DNA of 64,000 bases from Neomelitea salexigens DSM 19753 (GTDB taxonomy: Bacteria > Pseudomonadota > Gammaproteobacteria > Pseudomonadales > Spongiibacteraceae). The translations under genes were made by a program, and so were the position numbers. The DNA is taken from contig NZ_AULP01000006.1 of the NCBI RefSeq assembly GCF_000422345.1, positions 1-64,000 on the forward strand. The letters run 5' to 3'. Shown here in pieces: positions 1-6,832 of the stretch (positions within the stretch are counted from its first letter, which is position 1; each line of letters begins with the position of its first letter). The notes beneath the pieces are model-generated. The model was not told the origin of the DNA and made no database searches. It saw only the letters and a list, made by a program, of their open reading frames with translations.

Positions 1-31
1 TGAACTCTTCTGGATAACGCTGCTTGCTCAT
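1..31 (-). CDS. IS3-family transposase OrfA, N-terminus only (runs off left edge)
   Basis: Read on the minus strand, an ATG at 31 is followed by MSKQRYPEEF, the typical opening of IS3-family OrfA proteins, the small HTH-bearing half of the frameshifted OrfAB transposase. A purine-rich AGAGAGG lies just upstream as a ribosome binding site. Only ten codons are inside the window, so HTH and catalytic parts cannot be seen. The IS terminus about 60 bases upstream (see the mobile element entry) is at the spacing usual for this family. Identification rests on a short but characteristic peptide plus that terminus. Confidence 0.72.
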   Translation of the reverse strand, partial: MSKQRYPEEF

Positions 32-94
32 AAACACCTCTCTTTGTGCCATTTTCTATGGCTAAAAGGTGTCTAGCAAACTGGGGGCGATTCA
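1..94 (-). mobile_element. End of an IS3-family insertion sequence
   Basis: Read from 94 leftwards on the minus strand, the sequence starts TGAATCGCCCCCAGTTTGCT and continues with AGACACC. This resembles the terminal inverted repeats of IS3-family elements, which begin with TG. The OrfA start codon follows 63 bases in. The outer edge is therefore placed at 94. The other end and most of the element lie outside the window. The terminal TGA is also the stop codon of the neighbouring primase gene, so the element inserted at or inside the 3' end of that gene. A target duplication cannot be verified from one side. Confidence 0.68.
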
Positions 95-2074
95 CTCCAT
101 GCTCCAGAATCGACCCTCATACCGCTCCAAGATGGTCCTCACTTTGCTATTGCTAAAGTCCGACACGCTGCACACGAACTTCACAATAGTGCCTTTAGCT
201 GACTCACCGTTCACCAGGGCGGTTTTGATCTTCTCGATGATCTCAGCATCCTCTTGACGTCGTTCCGCCTCCGCAGCAGCCTGCTGTGCGACCTCAGCGT
301 CGCTACGGCTGGCGCGGCGCACGCTGTTGAACAGATCTTTATAGATGCCTGCCTTTTTCTTGATGTACTGAAACACCGCCTTGTCGGCAACAGCTCCCCG
401 TGATTTGCTGCACTCGAACGCCACGGTATGCGTTGTTTGACAAAACCCTTCCTCAGCTCCCACGTGCTCGATGGTATAAACACAATCTGCGTCGTCGCGG
501 ATATCCGCTGTCCCGGTGTAGATGCTTTTGCCATCACCATCCTTGTGCTTGTTTACATGCCCCAGGCAGATCAACGATCCACCGGCGGAGACAAACGCAC
601 GGGCAATCACACCGAAGCGGGATGAGATGCGCTTATCCATCAAATCGGTAAATTTCTTCAGGGTGTCCAGCACGATAACTACACCACGCGCTTCACCCTG
701 CTCCGCCATAGCCTCCATGGTGTTTAGCAAGGTGTCGCTTTTAAAATCCATTACGTTGGGAATGAGCATCTTGAATCCGAATTGCTCGGCGATCTCAAGC
801 TTCTCGACGCCGCCCTTGTATGTATCATCGCAGTTGGCATAGAACACTTTGCCACCGTCAATCTCACCGTTGCCGATAGCCTCCTGCAGCATCCACAGGG
901 TGAGCAGCGTTTTTCCGGTGTTCGGTCCAGCATAGAACACGGTCCATTGGCCAAGAATTGCGATGTCTTTTAGGATGAACTTGTCGTGGATCATTTGCTT
1001 TTTCATGTTGAAGGATTCCCCGTTTGCGCATTTATTTAGTAGGGCTTCCAGCGGTGAAGACGGCGCCGTTATCAAAGTCTCACCTGTCGCTGATGTAGGC
1101 TCTGCGACATCACCAAAGCTTCGCATGACCTGCCATTGCTTCAATCGCTCGCCGAAGCCCGGATCTAGCGATTCAATGACTTGCAGCAAATCCCCGCCGG
1201 TACGGCTCTCGCAGGCTCCGTGGTGACATTTGAAGCCGATGCTGGCGTCCTTGTTGGTAAATATTGCAGCGCCGTTGTCGGCGCCGCCTGTGTGCTCGTC
1301 TACCCACGGGCAGCGGACTTCGTAACGACCGTTGCTGTGGACCCTTTTTACGTGTAACCCCTCGGTGTGAAGCAAAGGATGATCAGGCATTGCTGCAGCG
1401 CCATCTACGCGCTTACCTGCGCGAGAGGCATCCAGGTCCACCCCAAAGGGCTCTGCTAATTGTTCGAGGTTGTATCGGCGATCGGGGCGCCACTCAATGA
1501 CCTCACACCTAGGGGCGGTGCCACCATTCTCCGTGATACGTTTTGACTTCGTATTAACGCCTTCTGGCAGTCGAAGAAATCGCGTCACCCCTTTTTGTCC
1601 TGGGTCTTTACCGTCGGGTGCTAAGCCGTTCGTGATCAGGCCATCGTGCAGGTTGTCGATCTTGTGGGCGTCACACTCCGGTGAGGCCAACAGATAGAGC
1701 CACTGCTCTGAGTGCAGAGAAGACTTCAGTTTTATGCTTGGCGCAGGTAGCCTCATAACTTGATCAATGGGAAGCTTCTCCTTTACGTCATCCAGAGCAA
1801 TCACATAACACGCTTTGAAATTAGCCTTCCTGCGGTTTGCCTTGCCGCTGTCGTCCGGCGTAAATAGGCTCACTGTGTAGAATTGATTAGAGTCAGCGAT
1901 CAAAGGGGTGTCTTTGTAGTATCCCCCAGCCCAACACCGCCCCGACTCACCGCTGGGGATATTAGACGGATCTTGGGTGAAGCTGGTTACGTGAGAAAAA
2001 GGATATTGCTCACCGAAGATAGCGTGCAAAAACTCAGCGTTGGACTTGAATGAAGTGATAATCGCTTCATGCAC
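92..2074 (-). CDS. Primase-helicase (RepB-like primase plus RecA-like ATPase), C-terminus cut by IS
   Basis: A 660-residue protein of the kind that starts replication of integrated plasmids and satellite prophages. Residues about 1-200 resemble RepB-type DNA primases. Residues 255-288 form a zinc-ribbon-like segment (C255, C283, H284/H285, C288). Residues about 360-570 are a RecA-like ATPase with Walker A GPNTGKT at 383-389 and a Walker B strand ending in D470. The C-terminal 60 residues look like a winged helix. The start is GTG at 2074, overlapping the stop of the 32-aa ORF upstream by 8 bases. The stop TGA at 94-92 is the first three bases of the IS end, so the original protein was probably a little longer. 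Domain assignments are by eye; element replication is inferred from family and context. Confidence 0.8.
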   Translation of the reverse strand: MHEAIITSFKSNAEFLHAIFGEQYPFSHVTSFTQDPSNIPSGESGRCWAGGYYKDTPLIADSNQFYTVSLFTPDDSGKANRRKANFKACYVIALDDVKEKLPIDQVMRLPAPSIKLKSSLHSEQWLYLLASPECDAHKIDNLHDGLITNGLAPDGKDPGQKGVTRFLRLPEGVNTKSKRITENGGTAPRCEVIEWRPDRRYNLEQLAEPFGVDLDASRAGKRVDGAAAMPDHPLLHTEGLHVKRVHSNGRYEVRCPWVDEHTGGADNGAAIFTNKDASIGFKCHHGACESRTGGDLLQVIESLDPGFGERLKQWQVMRSFGDVAEPTSATGETLITAPSSPLEALLNKCANGESFNMKKQMIHDKFILKDIAILGQWTVFYAGPNTGKTLLTLWMLQEAIGNGEIDGGKVFYANCDDTYKGGVEKLEIAEQFGFKMLIPNVMDFKSDTLLNTMEAMAEQGEARGVVIVLDTLKKFTDLMDKRISSRFGVIARAFVSAGGSLICLGHVNKHKDGDGKSIYTGTADIRDDADCVYTIEHVGAEEGFCQTTHTVAFECSKSRGAVADKAVFQYIKKKAGIYKDLFNSVRRASRSDAEVAQQAAAEAERRQEDAEIIEKIKTALVNGESAKGTIVKFVCSVSDFSNSKVRTILERYEGRFWSME

Positions 2075-2165
2075 GATCAGCCTCCTGCTCCGGCGTGCAT
2101 TCAGGACTTGCGCCGGATTCCTCCCCGTATTTTCTTGCTATTCGGGCTTCATCTTCATTGCTCAT
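2067..2165 (-). CDS. Small 32-residue ORF in the primase operon
   Basis: Short frame MSNEDEARIARKYGEESGAS..., ending in DRA. It is acidic, has no membrane segment, and carries one cysteine. Its ATG at 2165 lies inside the end of the 128-aa gene (11-base overlap) and its TGA overlaps the GTG start of the primase by 8 bases. Such tight coupling on both sides suggests a translated gene rather than chance. The family is not recognised. It could be a small regulator or partner of the primase, or merely a coupling ORF that delivers ribosomes to the GTG start. Confidence 0.5.
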   Translation of the reverse strand: MSNEDEARIARKYGEESGASPECTPEQEADRA

Positions 2166-2541
2166 TTTCAAACTCTCCTGCGTTACCGCTGGTAATGAAT
2201 GTAACGTCCTCGCCGGGCACCAAAGCCCCCACTTTAATCTTGCCCAGAATCGTCAAACAGTCCTCAGGGAATAGTGTTAAATGGAAGAAGCTTTCCAGGG
2301 CGCTCGGTAAGGGGCTGACTTGGAAGCCTGCATTGGTCAGTAAGTTCAAGAATATGGCCCGCCGGTGAGGTGACACCGCGTAGGACAGGAGTTCACTGTA
2401 GGGGTCGAATCGGATGACGTTGGTTTCACTGGTGATGCGACTGGTAAACCGGATCGTCCTAATTCCGAGAAACTGCCTTATATCCCCAGTGTTAAGTATA
2501 GTGAAGTGGTCGCAGATGGTTTGCTTTTGAAGGATGGTCAT
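2155..2541 (-). CDS. Hypothetical protein of the AlpA-primase operon
   Basis: A 128-residue soluble protein of no recognised family. No signal peptide, membrane segment or clear motif is visible. It is rich in beta-prone stretches (residues 25-60 and 95-120), with an acidic tail. Its ATG overlaps the stop of the alpA-like gene by 4 bases (ATGA) and its 3' end overlaps the following 32-aa ORF, so it is the second cistron of a four-gene operon. Given its place between a DNA-binding activator and a primase, a role in replication, copy control or phage interference is possible but unproven. Confidence 0.65.
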   Translation of the reverse strand: MTILQKQTICDHFTILNTGDIRQFLGIRTIRFTSRITSETNVIRFDPYSELLSYAVSPHRRAIFLNLLTNAGFQVSPLPSALESFFHLTLFPEDCLTILGKIKVGALVPGEDVTFITSGNAGEFENEQ

Positions 2542-2726
2542 ACTTTAGTACCTCCGTCCTCTGCAATCTTTTCAATCGCTGCATCAATGTCGATTTCACG
2601 CCACACCGTCGTGCGAGGTGTTAGCTTGGTGGGTGGGGGTAGAATGCCTTGCTGAACAGCTCTCCAGACGGTTGATTCGCTCATGTCCAGCAGTTTGGCG
2701 ACTGATTTGACTCTCAAATACTTCAT
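2538..2726 (-). CDS. AlpA-like helix-turn-helix regulator/excisionase
   Basis: A 62-residue protein with the layout of AlpA/MerR-like excisionase regulators. A helix-turn-helix at residues 8-28 (VAKLLDMSESTVWRAVQQG) is followed by a short wing with the W-R-x-x-D-I-D-A sequence (residues 42-50) usual in this family. Such proteins activate integrase or excision genes of P4-like prophages, or act as directionality factors. It is the first gene of the minus-strand operon leading to the primase-helicase, and its stop overlaps the next start by 4 bases. A perfect palindrome lies 28 bases upstream of its ATG and may be its own operator. Confidence 0.82.
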   Translation of the reverse strand: MKYLRVKSVAKLLDMSESTVWRAVQQGILPPPTKLTPRTTVWREIDIDAAIEKIAEDGGTKV

Positions 2727-2753
2727 GGCAGTAGTCCTTCCTAGGGTTAATTG

Positions 2754-2767
2754 CCCGCTTATGCGGG
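2754..2767. promoter_or_regulatory. Palindrome upstream of the alpA-like gene
   Basis: CCCGC-TTAT-GCGGG is a perfect 5-bp inverted repeat, 28 bases before the alpA-like start codon. It lies where the operon promoter should be and has no T-run on either side, so an operator is more likely than a terminator. Which protein binds it is not known. Confidence 0.35.
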
Positions 2768-2877
2768 TACCTGAAACACAATAACGCCTTGGTGGCAGAC
2801 GGAAGCGCGGTACCGTCTGAAAACTTTAAAATCATCAATACGGGCGTGATTGAGCTATGAAGTTGAGCGCGCTAGAC

Positions 2878-2904
2878 GGGTATAGGGGTGTAATGAGGGG
2901 TATA
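2878..2904 (+). repeat. Three iteron-like short repeats
   Basis: GGGTATA (2878-2884), GGGGTGTA (2885-2892) and GGGGTATA (2897-2904) follow one another in a non-coding stretch between the element operon and the host genes. Close direct repeats beside a primase gene can be origin iterons or arm-type recombinase sites. The repeats are short and imperfect, so this is only suggestive. Confidence 0.35.
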
Positions 2905-2986
2905 TTTTGCTGGGTTAATAAAATCTATTTATTTTTCAGTGCATTACGTGGAAGTGGGCGGCATGATGTAAGCCTGCGTACCCCGC

Positions 2987-3018
2987 AAAAAAAGCCCCGC
3001 AATGCGGGGCTTTTTTTT
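2987..3018. terminator. Bidirectional rho-independent terminator
   Basis: Stem GCCCCGC (2994-3000), loop AAT, stem GCGGGGC (3004-3010), followed by eight T and preceded by seven A, so it can act in both directions. It stands between the accessory operon and the host genes. No gene was recognised between it and the next terminator at 3117. Confidence 0.85.
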
Positions 3019-3116
3019 GCCTGGTCGCAGCGACAAGGGCCAGGGTAGATAGAGCCGAGTTTTGCCCTCAGCATTGGCGCCGTGTGGGCCTCAAGATTTA
3101 TACTGACTCTTCCGGG

Positions 3117-3135
3117 CCCGCTACGCGGGTTTTTT
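3117..3135 (+). terminator. Rho-independent terminator
   Basis: Stem CCCGC (3117-3121), loop TAC, stem GCGGG (3125-3129), then six T. No gene ends immediately before it on the plus strand. It may be the tail of a host transcription unit displaced by the integrated element, or of an unrecognised small RNA in 3019-3116. Confidence 0.7.
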
Positions 3136-3157
3136 ATGTTTATTCGGTGGATTATTT

Positions 3158-3862
3158 TTGGAGCTATCATCAGTAGTGCCGTGGGGGCGATCCCTGACGG
3201 AATATGCAGCGATGTTTGCGCTGCGAGACGACGATCTAGAACGCAGCATCCTTGGCTGCGGTGACGGCACGGCGAGTTTTAATGCTGAGGTAACGGCGCA
3301 GGGCGGTAAAGTGCTGTCGGTCGACCCGATCTATCAGTTCAGCGCCGACGATATCCAGCAACGTATTCGCCGTGTCTACCCCGGTATGCTCAGCCAATTT
3401 GCGCGGCAGGCGGACCAATATGTATGGCGCCATTTCCGTGATCCAGGCCACTTGGGCTCTGTGCGCATGTCGGCGATGAACCGGTTTTTGGAAGATTACC
3501 CAAGTGGTTTGCAAGCGGGTCGCTATGTTGAGGCCAGTTTGCCGGAGCTGCCGTGTTTTGATGGCGAGTACGACTTGGCCCTTTGCTCGCACTTATTGTT
3601 TCTCTACAGCGACCACATCGATCTTCAGGCGCATGTTGAGGCAGTGCTTGAACTGTGCCGCGTTGCACGTGAGGTGCGTATTTACCCGCTGGTCTCAGTG
3701 GATGGCCGCGTGTCGCAGCACCTGCCCGCTGTTGTGCGGGAGTTGGGGGAGCGGGGGTATGACGTTGGCATGGAACGCGTGGATTACCAATTTCAAAAGG
3801 GAGCTAACGATATGCTGTGGGTGAGGTCTACGGCCGCCCCCGAGGAAAATACTGATGATTGA
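3158..3862 (+). CDS. SAM-dependent methyltransferase-like protein
   Basis: A 234-residue soluble protein. A glycine-rich motif I (ILGCGDGTASF, residues 31-41) and an acidic residue after the second strand (SVDP) are features of class I methyltransferases. The C-terminal half has a strand resembling those after motif IV (YDLALCSHLLFLYS). The substrate is unknown. The start is placed at TTG 3158, preceded by GGTGGA at a fair distance; the sequence from VPWGRS onwards looks like the conserved beginning. The last 8 bases overlap the mutarotase start, so the two genes are probably cotranscribed. This family is often annotated only as methyltransferase; the enzymatic role is inferred. Confidence 0.72.
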   Translation: MELSSVVPWGRSLTEYAAMFALRDDDLERSILGCGDGTASFNAEVTAQGGKVLSVDPIYQFSADDIQQRIRRVYPGMLSQFARQADQYVWRHFRDPGHLGSVRMSAMNRFLEDYPSGLQAGRYVEASLPELPCFDGEYDLALCSHLLFLYSDHIDLQAHVEAVLELCRVAREVRIYPLVSVDGRVSQHLPAVVRELGERGYDVGMERVDYQFQKGANDMLWVRSTAAPEENTDD

Positions 3863-4730
3863 TCTTCCCCGCGGAGTGAGGGTCAGCGATAGCCGCACTG
3901 AATATGGCAGCGAGCAGGCTTTGCCGCTAATTGTTGCAGAAGCCGCACAATGTCGGGCTGTGTTTGCGCTGCAGGGCGCGCAGTTATTGTCATTTGTGCC
4001 GACGGGCGACGAAGACTGGCTGTGGCTGAGCCCCAAGGCGGTTTTTTCCGACGGTGCGGCCATTCGCGGGGGAATTCCCCTGTGTTTGCCGTGGTTTGGT
4101 GTGAATCGTCGCGACGCTACCTTGCCCAAGCACGGGTTTGCTAGGCAGCGAGAGTGGCAATTGCTTGAGGCGAGTAGCGACAAGGATGGCTTGATCCTTC
4201 GATTTGCCATCGAATCTACCCCTGAAGAGCAGGCGCGCTTTCCCTGGGCGTACAGCGCGCAGGTGGCGTACCGGTTGGGGCGCGAGCTGGAATGTGACTT
4301 AGTGATTTGCAATCGCAGCCAGCAAAGCCTGCCCTTGAGTTTTGCTATGCATAGCTACTTTGCTGCAGATACGGCTGCGGCGAGTGTTCAGGGCTTGGGC
4401 GGTGGCGATTATTTGGATAACACCCAGGGCTTGGCTAAATGCCGACTTACCGCTGCCCAGCGCTTTGATGGTGAGGTTGATCGCGTATTTGAGCAAGTGG
4501 GTGGCGTTCAGGAATTAGTAACGGGAAAAGGGCCGCTGGCTATTGCGGGGCAGGGTTGTGATACCGTCGTGGTATGGAACCCGGGCGCAATCTTGGCCGA
4601 TAAAATGGATGATGTCGCCGAGCACTACAGTGACTACATTTGCGTAGAGAGGGGTATGGCCTTCGCCGATGAATTATTATTGCCCCCTAAAGGCTGTCAT
4701 CACGCGCAAATGCGTATCTGGCGCCCTTAA
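3855..4730 (+). CDS. D-hexose-6-phosphate mutarotase (YeaD-like)
   Basis: A 291-residue aldose-1-epimerase-fold enzyme of the YeaD type, which interconverts the alpha and beta anomers of hexose 6-phosphates in the cytoplasm. Characteristic stretches are GAQLLSF (residues 41-47), AIRGGIPLCLPWFG (69-82) and KHGFAR (91-96), the last carrying a conserved active-site histidine. Other conserved stretches are MHSYF in the middle and VVVWNPG near the C-terminus. Length is normal for the family. It overlaps the methyltransferase-like gene by 8 bases and has no sugar-uptake genes beside it, so it is probably a housekeeping enzyme of glycolytic sugar phosphates. Confidence 0.88.
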   Translation: MIDLPRGVRVSDSRTEYGSEQALPLIVAEAAQCRAVFALQGAQLLSFVPTGDEDWLWLSPKAVFSDGAAIRGGIPLCLPWFGVNRRDATLPKHGFARQREWQLLEASSDKDGLILRFAIESTPEEQARFPWAYSAQVAYRLGRELECDLVICNRSQQSLPLSFAMHSYFAADTAAASVQGLGGGDYLDNTQGLAKCRLTAAQRFDGEVDRVFEQVGGVQELVTGKGPLAIAGQGCDTVVVWNPGAILADKMDDVAEHYSDYICVERGMAFADELLLPPKGCHHAQMRIWRP

Positions 4731-4853
4731 GTCTGTGGAGTTGCGGCAACTAGGTAAGGGTTTTTACTTATTCAGCTTCAGTTCAGGCGAGGCTAGTAGA
4801 GTACAGGTCGGAAAACAAAAAGCAGTTAGCTTTCACAAAAACGAGGAGATTTT

Positions 4854-5396
4854 ATGCGTACCCAGATGATGTTTGTCGCATTGCTTTCAGTGCTGATGGC
4901 TGCATGCAGCAGCAGCACTAGTTACCAGCCCGCTGAAGAGCGTGGTGCATACGGCTACACCGAGACCGCTCTGGGCAAGGACCGCTACCGCGTGACTTTC
5001 ACAGGGAATACTGTGACGGATAAGGAAACGGTTAACGATTACGCACTGCTTCGTGCGGCAGAACTGACTTTGCAGGAAGGTTATGACTGGTTCCAGCTGG
5101 TGAATCGCGATACGGAGAGCAAAAGCCGCAGCAGTAGCACTATTTCGGGTGTAAATGAGTTTGGAGGCAGTACTCAGGTATATCGTCGCTGTGGCTTGCT
5201 AAGCTGTGACACCGTTGTTGCTCAAACACCAGGGCGTTTAAGTGGTGGTGTTGCATCGACGACCACCCGTACCTCTTATCAGGCGTCTTTAGAAATTAAA
5301 ATGGGTAACGACCCGATGCCTGAAAGTGCAGAGGCCTACAATGCGCAAGAGTTGGCATCGACACTGCGCCGTTGGATGGGCACGAAAGAAAAGTAA
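4854..5396 (+). CDS. CC0125/CC1285-family lipoprotein
   Basis: A 180-residue lipoprotein. The signal peptide ends in a lipobox LMAAC with the lipidated cysteine at 18, followed by serines, so outer-membrane sorting is expected. The mature domain (YRVTFTGN, then a DYALLRAAELTLQ helix and a YDWFQLVNRD strand) is typical of small lipoproteins annotated as the CC0125/CC1285 family, of unknown function. Start ATG 4854 has a strong GAGGAG ribosome site. The gene stands alone: 123 bases separate it from the mutarotase and a strong terminator follows directly. Confidence 0.82.
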   Translation: MRTQMMFVALLSVLMAACSSSTSYQPAEERGAYGYTETALGKDRYRVTFTGNTVTDKETVNDYALLRAAELTLQEGYDWFQLVNRDTESKSRSSSTISGVNEFGGSTQVYRRCGLLSCDTVVAQTPGRLSGGVASTTTRTSYQASLEIKMGNDPMPESAEAYNAQELASTLRRWMGTKEK

Positions 5397-5413
5397 GCGT
5401 AGTTCGCTATGAT

Positions 5414-5440
5414 AGCCGGGGCTTGCGCCCCGGCTTTTTT
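5414..5440 (+). terminator. Rho-independent terminator after the lipoprotein gene
   Basis: Perfect stem AGCCGGGGC / GCCCCGGCT (5414-5435) with a small TTGC-region loop and a T-run to 5440. Confidence 0.9.
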
Positions 5441-5486
5441 ATGCCCGAACTAATTGGGTTGGCGAGTGCGGGCTTGGAGGGAAGAC

Positions 5487-5849
5487 ATGTCTGAACGGGT
5501 TGTGGTACTTGGGGCAAGCCCTAAACCGGAGCGATATTCAAACAAGGCAGCACGAATGCTCATCGAATACGGGCATACGGTCGTGCCGGTGAACCCCTAT
5601 CACCGCTCGGTTGCGGGAATTCACTGCCAGCCTGATATTGCCAGTGTTGCCGGACCTGTCGATACCGTCACCGTGTATATGCGTGGCGAGCTACTGGCCC
5701 CTCACATGGATGCCCTGTTGAGCTTGGCTCCCAAGCGGGTCATTTTCAACCCGGGGAGTGAGGACGAGGGCTTGGCCAGTGAGTTAAGGGTTAAGGGCGC
5801 GCGGCATTGTTTGCGAGGATGCCTGTACCTTGGTGCTGTTGCGCAGTAA
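5487..5849 (+). CDS. CoA-binding domain protein (YccU-like)
   Basis: A 120-residue single Rossmann-like CoA-binding domain. The N-terminus VVVLGASPKPERYSNKA is the nucleotide-binding loop typical of this family, and VVPVNPYH and VIFNPGSED are its other conserved strands. The start is ATG 5487, preceded by GGAGGGA; an in-frame ATG at 5454 has no good ribosome site and adds an untypical leader. Proteins of this kind resemble the CoA-binding half of succinyl-CoA synthetase, but their role is unknown. It is a lone gene with terminators on both sides. Confidence 0.85.
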   Translation: MSERVVVLGASPKPERYSNKAARMLIEYGHTVVPVNPYHRSVAGIHCQPDIASVAGPVDTVTVYMRGELLAPHMDALLSLAPKRVIFNPGSEDEGLASELRVKGARHCLRGCLYLGAVAQ

Positions 5850-5893
5850 GCAGTTCTAGTGTGACAAGCCTTGCTAGAGGGGCTTAGCCTGGC

Positions 5894-5925
5894 GAAAAAA
5901 AGGGGGCGAAAGCCCCCTTTTTATA
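5894..5925. terminator. Bidirectional terminator between convergent genes
   Basis: GGGGGC-GAAA-GCCCCC with a flanking A-run and T-run. It serves the CoA-binding gene on the plus strand and the PuuD-like gene arriving on the minus strand. Confidence 0.9.
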
Positions 5926-5954
5926 TTGAGCCACGTGCTGTGGCCTCTTCGGTA

Positions 5955-6614
5955 TTACACGTACTGAAGCAGTGCCACCATGGCCAGAGCCAGCGCGATG
6001 CTGCAATGGACAACGCCTTTGACCGTGGTCATTGGGCCAGTCTTGCCGAACAGGGCGTTCAGCTCGAGGAGCGCGATTAAGCCCAGGCAAATCCACAGAC
6101 CGAGGCTAAGGTCGCCGCTTGCCGTTTTACCTACTTGGGCGAGAGCGGCATTGCCGCTGCCGTGGAAAGAGCCCAGCATGCCGATCAGCATTGGCGCTGA
6201 GAACAGGGTGTTGGTGCGAGAAGCCAGGCCAGCTTTTGGCGCGGCTTTAGCGGCGTCGCCCGGGGTAATGCCGCAGACAATCTTCTGGTTGGGCCAGATA
6301 ATCAGCCAGACGTTCAAAAACATCAGGGTGCCCATCAGTGCACCGATGATGATGTAGCCATTCAACCCGCCGCGGCTCATTGTGAAGTGCAGCAAGCCCA
6401 GACCAGTCAGGAAGGTGAACATCGCTCCCCAGCGGAACCACCACAGCGCGCGAGGCGCCAGCTTTTGTACGGCGTCTGCCTTGGCAGAGGGCTCTGCCTC
6501 CTTGAAGTATTCAGTTTGTACAAAGTTGAAATAGTACAGCAGGCCAATCCAAACGATGCCGAACAGTACGTGCAGCCAGCGCAAGGCCAGATCCGCAGAA
6601 ATGAACGCGTCCAT
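5955..6614 (-). CDS. PuuD-like (urate hydroxylase N-terminal domain) membrane protein
   Basis: A 219-residue inner-membrane protein with about six membrane segments (near residues 9-30, 59-78, 84-107, 135-150, 170-192 and 198-219). The first helix carries the LRWLHVLFGIVWIGLLYYFN pattern, with a conserved histidine, that marks the PF06181 family. In true PuuD urate hydroxylases this domain is fused to a cytochrome c. Here no CxxCH domain is present and no purine-degradation gene is adjacent, so urate oxidation should not be assumed. A haem-linked membrane redox role is possible. Start ATG 6614. Confidence 0.8.
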   Translation of the reverse strand: MDAFISADLALRWLHVLFGIVWIGLLYYFNFVQTEYFKEAEPSAKADAVQKLAPRALWWFRWGAMFTFLTGLGLLHFTMSRGGLNGYIIIGALMGTLMFLNVWLIIWPNQKIVCGITPGDAAKAAPKAGLASRTNTLFSAPMLIGMLGSFHGSGNAALAQVGKTASGDLSLGLWICLGLIALLELNALFGKTGPMTTVKGVVHCSIALALAMVALLQYV

Positions 6615-6832
6615 AAAACCCCTCTCTCATCTTGTTGTCTGTTTTTTTGTTGGGACTCGCAGACTCCGAGGCCCAGGCTGCGCAAGTATAGCAAAGCCGC
6701 CGAGGCTGAACAGCGAAACTGCATGCTGGGGCTGGAGGCGAACGAGACAGACGTTCATAATGCGCTGAATTACCACGCTGATGCGCGAGTGTAGAGTGGC
6801 GCTTTAACTACAATTAATTGGAATACTGAATT

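Noticed and set aside
2596-2838. 80-codon frame overlapping the alpA-like gene in another frame
   Set aside because: Same strand but different frame from a recognisable HTH gene; no motif.
3019-3116. Small RNA gene between two terminators
   Set aside because: No promoter or recognisable RNA family was seen; only the position between terminators suggests it.
3695-4312. Minus-strand frame of 205 codons across the methyltransferase-mutarotase junction
   Set aside because: Covers the ends of two well-supported plus-strand genes; composition is Ser/Arg/His-rich shadow type.
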